From Streptomyces sp. V3I7 (GTDB lineage Bacteria; Actinomycetota; Actinomycetes; Streptomycetales; Streptomycetaceae), in NCBI RefSeq assembly GCF_030817495.1, contig NZ_JAUSZK010000001.1, positions 2,087,001 through 2,151,000 of the forward strand: DNA of 64,000 nucleotides. Direction: 5' to 3'. The stretch's first letter is position 1, and every line of letters starts with the position of its first letter. Of the stretch, positions 50,565 through 58,874 are shown in pieces. A program made the translations under genes and the position numbers. Below the pieces are notes generated by a model. It searched no databases and had not been told where the DNA came from. It was given only the letters and a program-made list of their open reading frames with translations.

Positions 50565-50600
50565 AACGGGGGTCGCCACTTTCGAGTGGCGACCCCCGTT
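50565..50600 (+). terminator. Perfect 16-bp hairpin after the integrase
   Basis: AACGGGGGTCGCCACT (50565-50580), loop TTCG, AGTGGCGACCCCCGTT (50585-50600), followed by CTCACGTTT. A very stable intrinsic terminator, 70 bases after the integrase stop, between it and the tRNA gene. Confidence 0.85.
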
Positions 50601-50642
50601 CTCACGTTTCCGCAGGTCACATCGTTTCTGCACGATGCTTGG

Positions 50643-50719
50643 TGGTGGGGCGGGTGGGACTCGAACCCACGGCCGACGGATTATGAGTCCGCTGCTCTAA
50701 CCGGCTGAGCTACCGCCCC
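50643..50719 (-). tRNA. tRNA with CAT anticodon (Ile2 or elongator Met)
   Basis: Read on the minus strand: acceptor GGGGCGG pairs with CCGCCCC, D-arm GCTCAGCCGGTTAGAGC, anticodon loop CTCATAA, T-arm GTGGGTTCGAGTCCCAC, encoded CCA. The CAT anticodon leaves open tRNA-Ile (lysidine-modified) or tRNA-Met; initiator-specific features are absent. Its 3' end faces the integrase, so it is the likely attachment site of the element. Confidence 0.9.
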
Positions 50720-50896
50720 ATAGCGGCGTGTCGCGTACAAGTGTGCGCGCCGTCTGCCGCAGCATAGCCGCTCATACGATCTCCTGCTTCGGATGGTCGG
50801 CTTCCGCGGTCCTTCATGACCTTGAGGACTGCGCCGAGGGCGCGGCGGTTCCGCCGGACATGAAAAAGGACCCCTGAGGGGCCCTCGTTCAACAAG

Positions 50897-50969
50897 CTCC
50901 CCCGACTGGACTCGAACCAGTAACCTGCCGGTTAACAGCCGGCTGCTCTGCCAATTGAGCTACGGAGGA
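50897..50969 (-). tRNA. tRNA-Asn (GTT), copy 1
   Basis: Minus-strand cloverleaf: acceptor TCCTCCG/CGGGGGA, D-arm GCTCAATTGGCAGAGC, anticodon loop CTGTTAA (GTT), T-arm ACTGGTTCGAGTCCAGT. No CCA encoded. First of three copies with a 78-base period. Confidence 0.95.
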
Positions 50970-50974
50970 CCGAG

Positions 50975-51047
50975 CTCCCCCGACTGGACTCGAACCAGTA
51001 ACCTGCCGGTTAACAGCCGGCTGCTCTGCCAATTGAGCTACGGAGGA
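50975..51047 (-). tRNA. tRNA-Asn (GTT), copy 2
   Basis: Identical in sequence to the copy at 50897-50969, separated from it by five bases (CCGAG). Confidence 0.95.
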
Positions 51048-51052
51048 CCGAG

Positions 51053-51125
51053 CTCCCCCGACTGGACTCGAACCAGTAACCTGCCGGTTAACAGCCGGCT
51101 GCTCTGCCAATTGAGCTACGGAGGA
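51053..51125 (-). tRNA. tRNA-Asn (GTT), copy 3
   Basis: Third identical copy; again a five-base separator. Transcribed first of the three, so the promoter should lie in 51126-51200. Confidence 0.95.
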
Positions 51126-51269
51126 ATGCCTCGTTGCATCGAACGTACCTACCTGGGCATTCGCCAGGGGGCGCTCGCTCGCTGCGACACATACATTAGC
51201 GCAAGCAGGGGGGTGCTCCGCCAATCGGTACCCCCCTGCCCCGCTCCTACGTCAGGAAAGGTGGCCGCC

Positions 51270-51575
51270 ATGCGCTACCGGCTCACGTTCGTCGCCGGAC
51301 TCGCCGTGGGGTACGTACTGGGCACGAGGGCCGGACGCGAGCGCTACGAGCAGCTCAAGAAGTCCGCCCGGCGGATCGCCGAGAACCCCACCGTCCGCAA
51401 CACCGCCGAGGCCGCCGCCCTCCAGGGCCGCCGCTTCGCGGGCAGCGCGCTGCACATGGTGGGCGGCAAGGTGACCGACCACCTCCCGCACTCGGTGACC
51501 CGACGCGTCCACTCCCTCCGCGACCGGACCCCGGACCGCCCTTACGAGGACGACTGGGGCACGAGCAACACCTAG
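51270..51575 (+). CDS. YtxH-like small protein
   Basis: 101 aa, ATG 51270 with AGGAAAGG at 51254-51261. An N-terminal hydrophobic segment with glycine pattern (LTFVAGLAVGYVLGTRAGRE) is followed by a charged helix (RYEQLKKSARRIAENPTV), the arrangement of YtxH-type membrane-associated proteins. The C-terminal part is basic. Function unknown; possibly stress-related and attached to the membrane. Confidence 0.65.
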   Translation: MRYRLTFVAGLAVGYVLGTRAGRERYEQLKKSARRIAENPTVRNTAEAAALQGRRFAGSALHMVGGKVTDHLPHSVTRRVHSLRDRTPDRPYEDDWGTSNT

Positions 51576-51680
51576 CGGCGCCCGTTCAGCACCGGTGACG
51601 ACCCCGCACCCACCGAACAACCCCCACCCTCACACCGCTCATGGCCAAAGCAGGCGCAGCGCTACGGCAGAATCTGAGTC

Positions 51681-53132
51681 ATGGGGATAGTCGCCGGGTT
51701 GGACAGTTCGCCCGATTTCACACGCATCGTCGTCTGTGACGCGGACACCGGAGCCGTCATCCGGCAGGGCTACGCGCCGCACCCGCTGGAGAACGCCGAC
51801 GGCGGGCGCCCCTCCGACGTCGATCCGCAGGCGTGGCTGCTGTCCCTGGGCGAGGCGGCCGGCGGCGGGCTGCTGGAGGGCGTGCAGGCCATCGGCGTCT
51901 CCGCGCAGGCGAACGCGCTGGTCCCGCTCGACGCGCAGGGCAACACCGTGCGCCCGGCCATGACCGGCGGCGACAAGCGGGCGCAGGTCGCGGCGGCCGA
52001 CCTGATCGACGGGCTCGGCGGGCGCGAGGCGTGGGCGCAGGCGGTGGGCTGTGTGCCGCAGGCCGCCCAGCCGGTGACCAAGCTGCGCTGGTACGCCAGG
52101 AGCGAACCCGAGAACGCCCAGCGCACCGCCGGCCTGCTCCAGGCCCACGACTGGCTGGTGTGGCAGCTGCTCGGCCGCCCGGTCCGGCGCACCACCGACC
52201 GCGGGGGCGCCTCCGGCACCGGGTACTGGTCCGCGGGCACCGGCTCCTACCGGCCCGACCTGATCGAGCTGGCACTGGGTCACCAGGCCATGCTCCCCGA
52301 GGTGCTCGGCCCGTCGGACGCGGCCGGTACGACGCCCGAGGGTCTGCTGATCTCTGCCGGGACGGGGGAGACGATGGCCGCCGCCTTCGGGCTCGGGATC
52401 GGGCTCGGGGACGCGGTCGTGTCCCTCGGGGCGTCCGGGTCCGTGATGGCCGTGCACCCCGAGGCGCTCGCCGACCAGAGCGGGATGATCACGTCCCTGG
52501 CCGACGCGACCGGCATGCACCTGCCCGTCGTCACCACCCTGAACGCCGTACGGACCCTGCGGGGTACGGCTGAACTCCTCGGGCTGCCCGACCTGGAGAG
52601 CCTGTCCGAGCTGGCCATGAAGTCCACCCCCGGCTCGCACGGGCTGGTGCTGCTGCCCTACCTGGAGGGCGAGCGCACGCCGAACCTGCCGCACACCGCC
52701 GGGACGCTGGCCGGGCTGCGCCGGGAGTCGATGAAGCCGCAGCACCTCGCGCGGGCCGCCTTCGAGGGCATGCTGTGCGGGCTCGGGGACGCCCTGGACG
52801 TGCTGCGCGGCCGGGGCGTGGAGGTGCGGCGGGTGTTCCTGCTCGGGCCGGCCGCCGAGCTGCCCGCCGTACAGGCCGCCGCGCCCGCCCTCTTCGGCGC
52901 CCAGGTCGTCGTACCGCAGCCCGCCGACTACGCCGCGATCGGCGCCGCCCGGCAGGCCGCCTGGGCGGTCGGCGCCTCCCAGGGCACCCTCGACCCGCGC
53001 ATCCCTCCGGTGTGGCCGGCCCCCGCGGCGCAGTACCTGGACCCGGGCGACGAGCTCGCGGTCGGCCAGGCGGTGCGCCAGCAGTTCACGGCGGTGCGGG
53101 AGCAGACGCACCCGGGAGCGTTCGGGGCGTAG
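51681..53132 (+). CDS. FGGY-family carbohydrate kinase (xylulokinase-like)
   Basis: 483 aa, ATG 51681. N-terminal FGGY domain: MGIVAGLDSSPDFTRIVVCD (ATP-binding Asp loop), AIGVSAQANALVPLDAQG and KLRWYARSEPENAQR. C-terminal domain: LISAGTGETMAAAFG, VSLGASGSVMAVHPE, LLPYLEGERTPNLP, ARAAFEGMLCGL, then VFLLGPAAELPAVQA. It transfers phosphate from ATP to a sugar, most likely xylulose or a relative. Stand-alone. Normal length. Confidence 0.85.
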   Translation: MGIVAGLDSSPDFTRIVVCDADTGAVIRQGYAPHPLENADGGRPSDVDPQAWLLSLGEAAGGGLLEGVQAIGVSAQANALVPLDAQGNTVRPAMTGGDKRAQVAAADLIDGLGGREAWAQAVGCVPQAAQPVTKLRWYARSEPENAQRTAGLLQAHDWLVWQLLGRPVRRTTDRGGASGTGYWSAGTGSYRPDLIELALGHQAMLPEVLGPSDAAGTTPEGLLISAGTGETMAAAFGLGIGLGDAVVSLGASGSVMAVHPEALADQSGMITSLADATGMHLPVVTTLNAVRTLRGTAELLGLPDLESLSELAMKSTPGSHGLVLLPYLEGERTPNLPHTAGTLAGLRRESMKPQHLARAAFEGMLCGLGDALDVLRGRGVEVRRVFLLGPAAELPAVQAAAPALFGAQVVVPQPADYAAIGAARQAAWAVGASQGTLDPRIPPVWPAPAAQYLDPGDELAVGQAVRQQFTAVREQTHPGAFGA

Positions 53133-53209
53133 GACGGACGACGGAGGGCGTAGGGCCGGGGCCGTCCAAGGGCACGCCCTTGGACCACTGGGGGTTGGGG
53201 TTGGTTGGC

Positions 53210-53484
53210 TTAATCGGTTGAGTTGACGTGCTTCCTGGTCTGCGGTCCAGGGATTCTGGCCTGGGCCGTCCGACCCTTCCGGGGGCTTCCTGCTTCACCC
53301 CGCTGTGCGGGCACGTGTGCCCGTCTTACCTGCGCTCCACAGGCGTTTGGCGTCTCCGCCCGTCCGGCGGCGACGATACGGCGTCCTTCGATCAGGACGT
53401 TGCGTGCTGCGTTGTGGTCGCGGTCGTGCACGGTGCCACATGCTCGGCATCCGGATAGGCCCGGAAGTTGTAGCGGAGCCGCAT
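53210..53484 (-). pseudogene. Internally deleted tnpB of an IS605/IS1341-type element
   Basis: The first ~13 codons (from ATG 53484: MRLRYNFRAYPDA) match TnpB starts. They then run directly, in another frame, into the C-terminal zinc-finger and RuvC end CRACGTVHDRDHNAARNVLI and EGRRIVAAGRAETPNACGA. So nearly the whole gene body is deleted. The stop is at 53210. What is left cannot encode a nuclease, but the 3' end region, which in these elements yields the guide RNA, is retained. Confidence 0.65.
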
Positions 53485-53533
53485 GACCAAGACGCTAGCA
53501 ACGGTTGATCTCATAGATGTACAGAACGACAAA

Positions 53534-53605
53534 AGTCGTGGCAGACGTATCGTTTCGGCGCTACACGCGCACTTGACCTTCGCGACGAAGCACCGGCGCG
53601 AGGCA
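53534..53605 (+). pseudogene. N-terminal fragment of an IS200-type tnpA
   Basis: About 24 codons read SRGRRIVSALHAHLTFATKH, matching the start of the IS200/IS605 Y1 transposase (RxxxSALHAHLVFVTKYR). The frame then continues into the ABC transporter gene without the HUH or Tyr motifs. It is divergent from the tnpB remnant, as in IS605 elements. Confidence 0.55.
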
Positions 53606-53722
53606 GCCAAAACGCCCGCTCTGAAAGGACTTTCTGCAAGAGTCCGTAACACCGGTGGAGTGCCCGACGATAGGGGCCAGGGGACATCGACCGACCCCAC
53701 CGCCGACTCCGAGAGACGTAGC

Positions 53723-55456
53723 GTGCTCATACGACTTCTGCGGACCTGCCTCAGGCCCTACAAGAAACCCATAGCTCTCCTGGTGCTGCTGCAGCTCCTC
53801 CAGACCTGCGCCACCCTCTACCTGCCCACCCTGAACGCCGACATCATCGACAACGGTGTCATGAAGGGTGACACGGGGTACATCCTGTCCTTCGGCGCGC
53901 TGATGATCGGCGTCTCGCTGGTGCAGGTCGTCTGCAACATCGGCGCCGTGTACTTCGGCGCCCGGACCGCCTCGGCGCTCGGCCGGGACGTCCGGGCCGC
54001 GGTGTTCGACCGTGTGCAGTCCTTCTCCGCGCGCGAGGTGGGTCACTTCGGGGCGCCCTCCCTCATCACGCGGACGACCAACGACGTCCAGCAGATCCAG
54101 ATGCTGGTCCTGATGACGTTCACGCTGATGGTGTCGGCGCCCATCATGTGCGTCGGCGGCATCGTCCTGGCGCTCGGCCTCGACGTACCCCTGTCCGGGG
54201 TGCTGGTGGCGGTGGTGCCGGTGCTGGGGATCTGCGTGACGCTGATCGTGCGGCGGCTGCGCCCGCTGTTCCGGACCATGCAGGTGCGCCTGGACACGGT
54301 GAACCGGGTGCTGCGCGAGCAGATCACCGGCAACCGGGTCATCCGCGCCTTCGTGCGCGACGAGTACGAGCAGCGCCGGTTCGGCAGGGCCAACGCCGAC
54401 CTCACCGAGATGCAGCTGGCCAGCGGCAACATGCTCGCGCTGATGTTCCCGATCGTGATGACGGTGGTGAACCTGTCGTCGATCGCGGTGGTGTGGTTCG
54501 GCGCACACCGCATCGACAGCGGCGGCATGGCGATCGGCGACCTGACGGCGTTCCTCGCCTATCTGATGCAGATCGTCATGTCCGTGATGATGGCCACCTT
54601 CATGTTCATGATGGTGCCGCGCGCGGAGGTCTGCGCCGAGCGCGTCCAGGAGGTCCTGGACACCGAATCCAGCGTCGTGCCGCCCGCCGCTCCCGTCACC
54701 GAGCTGCGCCGCCACGGCCATCTGGAGATCCGCGGCGCCGGGTTCCGCTACCCGGGTGCCGAGGAGCCCGTGCTGAAGGCCGTCGACCTGGTGGCCCGGC
54801 CGGGTGAGACCACCGCCGTGATCGGCTCGACCGGCAGCGGCAAGTCGACGCTGCTCGGGCTGGTCCCGCGGCTGTTCGACGCGACCGACGGCGAGGTGCT
54901 CGTGGACGGCGTCGACGTGGCGAGCGTCGAGCCGGAGCTGCTCGCGCGGACGGTCGGCCTGGTGCCGCAGAGGCCGTATCTGTTCGCGGGCACGGTGGCC
55001 ACCAACCTGCGCTACGGCAATCCGGACGCGACCGACGAGGAGCTGTGGCACGCGCTGGAGGTGGCGCAGGCCAAGGACTTCGTGGAGCGGCTGGAGGGCG
55101 GGCTGAACGCGCCGATCGCCCAGGGGGGTACGAACGTGTCCGGAGGTCAGCGGCAGCGGCTCGCCATCGCCCGCACCCTCGTGCAGCGCCCGGAGATCTA
55201 CCTGTTCGACGACTCCTTCTCCGCCCTCGACTACGCCACGGACGCGGCCCTGCGCGGCGCGCTCGCCGCGGAGACCGCCGAGGCCACGGTCGTGATCGTC
55301 GCCCAGCGCGTGGCGACCATCCGGGACGCCGACCGGATCGTGGTCCTGGACGAGGGCCGGATCGTCGGCACCGGCCGCCACCACGAGCTGATGGCGGACA
55401 ACGAGACCTACCGGGAGATCGTGCTCTCCCAGCTGACGGAAGCGGAGGCTGCCTGA
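53723..55456 (+). CDS. ABC transporter, fused membrane-ATPase (heterodimeric exporter subunit 1)
   Basis: 577 aa from GTG 53723; the frame runs further upstream only through transposase debris. Six helices form the exporter membrane domain (IALLVLLQLLQTCATLYLP to MQIVMSVMMATFMFMMV). The ATPase has Walker A IGSTGSGKST, Q-loop LVPQRPYLFA, signature NVSGGQRQR, Walker B IYLFDDSFSALD (Asp-Asp where Asp-Glu is usual) and the switch His replaced (VVIVAQRVAT). This is the degenerate partner of a heterodimer. Its stop overlaps the next start (TGATG). Confidence 0.85.
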   Translation: MLIRLLRTCLRPYKKPIALLVLLQLLQTCATLYLPTLNADIIDNGVMKGDTGYILSFGALMIGVSLVQVVCNIGAVYFGARTASALGRDVRAAVFDRVQSFSAREVGHFGAPSLITRTTNDVQQIQMLVLMTFTLMVSAPIMCVGGIVLALGLDVPLSGVLVAVVPVLGICVTLIVRRLRPLFRTMQVRLDTVNRVLREQITGNRVIRAFVRDEYEQRRFGRANADLTEMQLASGNMLALMFPIVMTVVNLSSIAVVWFGAHRIDSGGMAIGDLTAFLAYLMQIVMSVMMATFMFMMVPRAEVCAERVQEVLDTESSVVPPAAPVTELRRHGHLEIRGAGFRYPGAEEPVLKAVDLVARPGETTAVIGSTGSGKSTLLGLVPRLFDATDGEVLVDGVDVASVEPELLARTVGLVPQRPYLFAGTVATNLRYGNPDATDEELWHALEVAQAKDFVERLEGGLNAPIAQGGTNVSGGQRQRLAIARTLVQRPEIYLFDDSFSALDYATDAALRGALAAETAEATVVIVAQRVATIRDADRIVVLDEGRIVGTGRHHELMADNETYREIVLSQLTEAEAA

Positions 55457-57384
55457 TGGCCGGTCCCATGGGACGGATGATGGCCGGCGGCGGCCCCGAC
55501 CAGCGCTCGATGGACTTCAAGGGCTCGGGCAAGCGGCTTCTCGCCCGGTTCCGCCCCGAGCGCGTGACGATCTACGTGCTGCTCACCTGCGTCGTCGTCA
55601 GCGTCGGGCTGAGCGTGATCGGGCCGAAGATCCTCGGCAGGGCCACCGACCTGGTCTTCGCCGGCATCGTCGGCCGGCGGATGCCGGAGGGAGCCACCAA
55701 GGAGCAGGTGCTGGCGTCGATGCGCGAGCACGGCCAGGGCGCCATCGCGGACATGCTCCGCAGCACCGACTTCACCCCGGGCAAGGGCATCGACTTCGGT
55801 GCCGTCGGCAGCGTGCTGCTGCTGGCGCTCGGCACCTTCCTGGTCGCCGGTCTGTCGATGGCGGTGGCGACCCGGCTGGTGAACCGGACCGTCAACCGCA
55901 CGATGTACCGGATGCGCGAGGACGTACAGACGAAGCTGTCGCGGCTGCCGCTGTCGTACTTCGACAAGCGCCAGCGCGGGGAGGTGCTCTCGCGGGCGAC
56001 GAACGACATCGACAACATCGGCCAGACGCTCCAGCAGTCGATGGGCCAGCTGATCAACGCGGTGCTGACCGTCATCGGCGTGCTCGCGATGATGTTCTAC
56101 GTCTCCTGGATCCTGGCGCTGGTCGCGCTCGTCACCGTGCCGCTGTCGTTCGTCGTCGCCACCCGCATCGGCAAGCGCTCGCAGCCGCACTTCGTGGCGC
56201 AGTGGCGCACCACCGGCAAGCTGAACGCGCACATCGAGGAGATGTACACCGGGCACACCCTGGTGAAGGTGTTCGGCCGCCAGGAGCAGTCGGCGGCACA
56301 GTTCGCCGAGGAGAACGACGCGCTGTACGAGGCCGGGTTCAGGGCGCAGTTCAACAGTGGGATGATGCAGCCGCTGATGATGTTCGTGTCGAACATCAAC
56401 TACGTGCTGGTGGCCGTGGTCGGCGGTCTGCGGGTCGCCTCCGGTTCCCTGTCCATCGGTGATGTGCAGGCCTTCATCCAGTACTCGCGGCAGTTCTCGA
56501 TGCCGCTGACGCAGATCGCCTCGATGGCGAACCTGGTGCAGTCCGGCGTCGCCTCGGCCGAGCGGATCTTCGAACTCCTGGACGCGGAGGAGCAGGAGGC
56601 GGATCCGGTGCCCGCCGAGCGGCCGGCCGAGCTGCGCGGGCGGGTGGCGCTGGAGGGCGTGTCCTTCCGGTACGACCCGGAGAAGCCGCTGATCGAGGAC
56701 TTGTCGCTGAAGGTCGAGCCCGGTCACACAGTGGCGATCGTCGGCCCGACCGGCGCGGGCAAGACCACGCTGGTCAACCTGCTGATGCGGTTCTACGAGG
56801 TCTCCGGCGGCCGGATCACGCTCGACGGCGTCGACGTCGCGCGGATGTCCCGGGACGAACTGCGCGCCGGGATCGGCATGGTGCTCCAGGACACCTGGCT
56901 GTTCGGCGGCACCATCGCGGAGAACATCGCGTACGGCGCCTCACGGGATGTCACGCGGGGCGAGATCGAGGAGGCCGCGCGGGCCGCGCACGCCGACCGG
57001 TTCGTGCGGACGCTGCCCGACGGCTACGACACGGTGATCGACGACGAGGGCACGGGGGTGAGCGCCGGTGAGAAGCAGCTCATCACCATCGCGCGGGCGT
57101 TCCTGTCCGACCCGGTGATCCTGGTGCTGGACGAGGCGACCAGCTCGGTCGACACCCGGACCGAGGTGCTGATCCAGAAGGCGATGGCCAAACTGGCGCA
57201 CGGGCGCACGTCGTTCGTCATCGCGCATCGGCTCTCCACCATCCGGGACGCCGACACGATCCTGGTGATGGAGAACGGTTCGATCGTCGAACAGGGCACG
57301 CACACCGACCTGTTGGCGGCCGACGGTGCGTACGCGCGGCTGTACAAGGCGCAGTTCGCGGAGGCGGTCGCCGAGGTCGACTGA
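55456..57384 (+). CDS. ABC transporter, fused membrane-ATPase (heterodimeric exporter subunit 2)
   Basis: 642 aa, ATG 55456 coupled to the previous stop. Membrane domain with an extra extracytoplasmic loop (ATKEQVLASMREHGQGAIAD); Walker A VGPTGAGKTT, Q-loop MVLQDTWLFG, signature GVSAGEKQL (one-letter departure from LSGGQ), Walker B VILVLDEATSSVD with catalytic Glu, and switch His in FVIAHRLST. It carries the intact catalytic residues that the partner lacks. The pair probably exports a drug, lipid or peptide. Confidence 0.88.
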   Translation: MAGPMGRMMAGGGPDQRSMDFKGSGKRLLARFRPERVTIYVLLTCVVVSVGLSVIGPKILGRATDLVFAGIVGRRMPEGATKEQVLASMREHGQGAIADMLRSTDFTPGKGIDFGAVGSVLLLALGTFLVAGLSMAVATRLVNRTVNRTMYRMREDVQTKLSRLPLSYFDKRQRGEVLSRATNDIDNIGQTLQQSMGQLINAVLTVIGVLAMMFYVSWILALVALVTVPLSFVVATRIGKRSQPHFVAQWRTTGKLNAHIEEMYTGHTLVKVFGRQEQSAAQFAEENDALYEAGFRAQFNSGMMQPLMMFVSNINYVLVAVVGGLRVASGSLSIGDVQAFIQYSRQFSMPLTQIASMANLVQSGVASAERIFELLDAEEQEADPVPAERPAELRGRVALEGVSFRYDPEKPLIEDLSLKVEPGHTVAIVGPTGAGKTTLVNLLMRFYEVSGGRITLDGVDVARMSRDELRAGIGMVLQDTWLFGGTIAENIAYGASRDVTRGEIEEAARAAHADRFVRTLPDGYDTVIDDEGTGVSAGEKQLITIARAFLSDPVILVLDEATSSVDTRTEVLIQKAMAKLAHGRTSFVIAHRLSTIRDADTILVMENGSIVEQGTHTDLLAADGAYARLYKAQFAEAVAEVD

Positions 57385-57398
57385 CGTCCGCCGTCGCC

Positions 57399-57424
57399 GG
57401 GGGCCGTCCTTCGGGGCGGCCCCC
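57399..57424 (+). terminator. Hairpin between ABC operon and sigma gene
   Basis: GGGGGCCGTCC (57399-57409), loop TTCG, GGGCGGCCCCC (57414-57424): 11-bp stem with one G-T pair. It lies between two convergent genes and can serve both. Confidence 0.75.
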
Positions 57425-57456
57425 TTGGCGTATCCGGCGGCGTACCGGTCGGCGTA

Positions 57457-58794
57457 TCAGTCCAGATAGCCCCGGAGTTGGTCCGCGAAGGCGTGGTCGC
57501 GGAGCTTGTTCAGCGTCTTGGACTCGATCTGGCGGATGCGCTCGCGGGTGACGCCGAAGAGGCGGCCGATCTCCTCCAGCGTGCGCGGGCGGCCGTCGGC
57601 GAGCCCGTAGCGCAGCTGGACGACCTTGCGCTCCCGCTCCCCCAGCGTCGACAGGACGGCCTCCAGGTGCTGGCGCAGCAGCAGGAAGGCGGCGGACTCG
57701 ACGGGGCTGGTCGCGTCGCCGTCCTCGATGAGGTCGCCGAGGGCGACGTCGTCCTCCTCGCCGACGGGGGCGTGTAGCGAGACGGGCTCCTGGGCGAGCC
57801 GCAGCACGTCGCTGACCCGCTCCGGGGGCAGGCCGAGATGGGCGGCGACCTCGGCCGCCGTGGGCTCGTAGCCGCGCTCCTGGAGCATGCGCCGCTGGAC
57901 CCGCACGACCCGGTTGATCAGCTCGACGACGTGCACCGGGACCCGGATGGTGCGGGCCTGGTCGGCGAGCGCCCGGGACATGGCCTGCCGGATCCACCAG
58001 GTGGCGTACGTCGAGAACTTGTAGCCGCGGGCGTAGTCGAACTTCTCGACGGCGCGGATGAGGCCGAGGTTGCCCTCCTGCACGAGGTCGAGCATGGTCA
58101 GCCCGCGTCCGACGTACCGCTTGGCGACGGAGACCACGAGCCGCAGGTTGGCCTCGATGAGCCGCCGCTTGGCCATGCGGCCCATGACGACGAGCCGGTC
58201 CAGGTCGAGGGCGACCTCGCTGTCCAGGTCGGGGGTGGTGCCCAGCTTCTCCTCGGCGAACAGACCGGCCTCGACCCGGCGGGCGAGCTCGACCTCCTCG
58301 GCCGCGGTGAGCAGCGGGATGCGGCCGATCTCGCGCAGGTACTGGCGGAACAGGTCCGAGGAGGGGCCGCCGGTCTCGGTGCGGGCGACGGGGATCCGGA
58401 CGGACTCGACCGCCTCCGCGGCGTCGGCCCCTGCGAGCTCCTCGGCGGGCGGTTCGGACGGTTCGGCCGGTGCCTGCGGCGCCGTGCCGCCCGCCTCCGG
58501 GTGGCGTGCCGGGCGGCCCTGCGCGGGTACGGCCGCGAGCACTCCGGGCTCCGCGTCGGGCTCGTCCTGCGTGCCGCTGTCGGTCTGCGTGAGGGTCTGG
58601 GTCTGCACGGGAGCGACCTCCAGGATGATCGCTGCCAGGGTGGGCGGCAGCGGTACGTCGGGGGCGGAGTCGACGGCCTCACCGCTGTCCGTCCCGTACG
58701 GGATGAGCGGAACCGCGGGGATCCAGGACCCGTGGGGGCCGGGCCGGCCGCGCTCCGAGGACTCAGGCACCGCACCCAGTGTGGGGTACGACAC
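57457..58794 (-). CDS. hrdA: Sigma-70 family principal-like sigma factor (HrdA type)
   Basis: 445 aa from GTG 58794. A variable, Pro/Glu-rich N-terminal 150 residues is followed by region 1.2 ([21 protein letters not shown]), region 2 ([20 protein letters not shown] and [22 protein letters not shown]), region 3 and region 4 ([20 protein letters not shown]). The position next to dnaG and the ABC exporters matches hrdA in S. coelicolor as I recall. The start is uncertain because the N-terminus is poorly conserved. It is likely a non-essential paralogue of HrdB. Confidence 0.8.
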   Translation of the reverse strand: MSYPTLGAVPESSERGRPGPHGSWIPAVPLIPYGTDSGEAVDSAPDVPLPPTLAAIILEVAPVQTQTLTQTDSGTQDEPDAEPGVLAAVPAQGRPARHPEAGGTAPQAPAEPSEPPAEELAGADAAEAVESVRIPVARTETGGPSSDLFRQYLREIGRIPLLTAAEEVELARRVEAGLFAEEKLGTTPDLDSEVALDLDRLVVMGRMAKRRLIEANLRLVVSVAKRYVGRGLTMLDLVQEGNLGLIRAVEKFDYARGYKFSTYATWWIRQAMSRALADQARTIRVPVHVVELINRVVRVQRRMLQERGYEPTAAEVAAHLGLPPERVSDVLRLAQEPVSLHAPVGEEDDVALGDLIEDGDATSPVESAAFLLLRQHLEAVLSTLGERERKVVQLRYGLADGRPRTLEEIGRLFGVTRERIRQIESKTLNKLRDHAFADQLRGYLD

Positions 58795-58874
58795 ACAGCC
58801 GCCACGAGGGTCGTGCGGTGACTTTTTGCGTCCGCTCCGTGACTGGGCGGTGACCCTGGCGGCCCGCGCCGGGC

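Noticed and set aside
50955..51269. An extended start for the YtxH-like gene running back through the tRNA-Asn genes
   Set aside because: The extension only translates tRNA sequence; ATG 51270 has its own ribosome site.
51639..53111. A 490-aa minus-strand frame opposite the sugar kinase
   Set aside because: Shadow; kinase motifs are clear on the plus strand.
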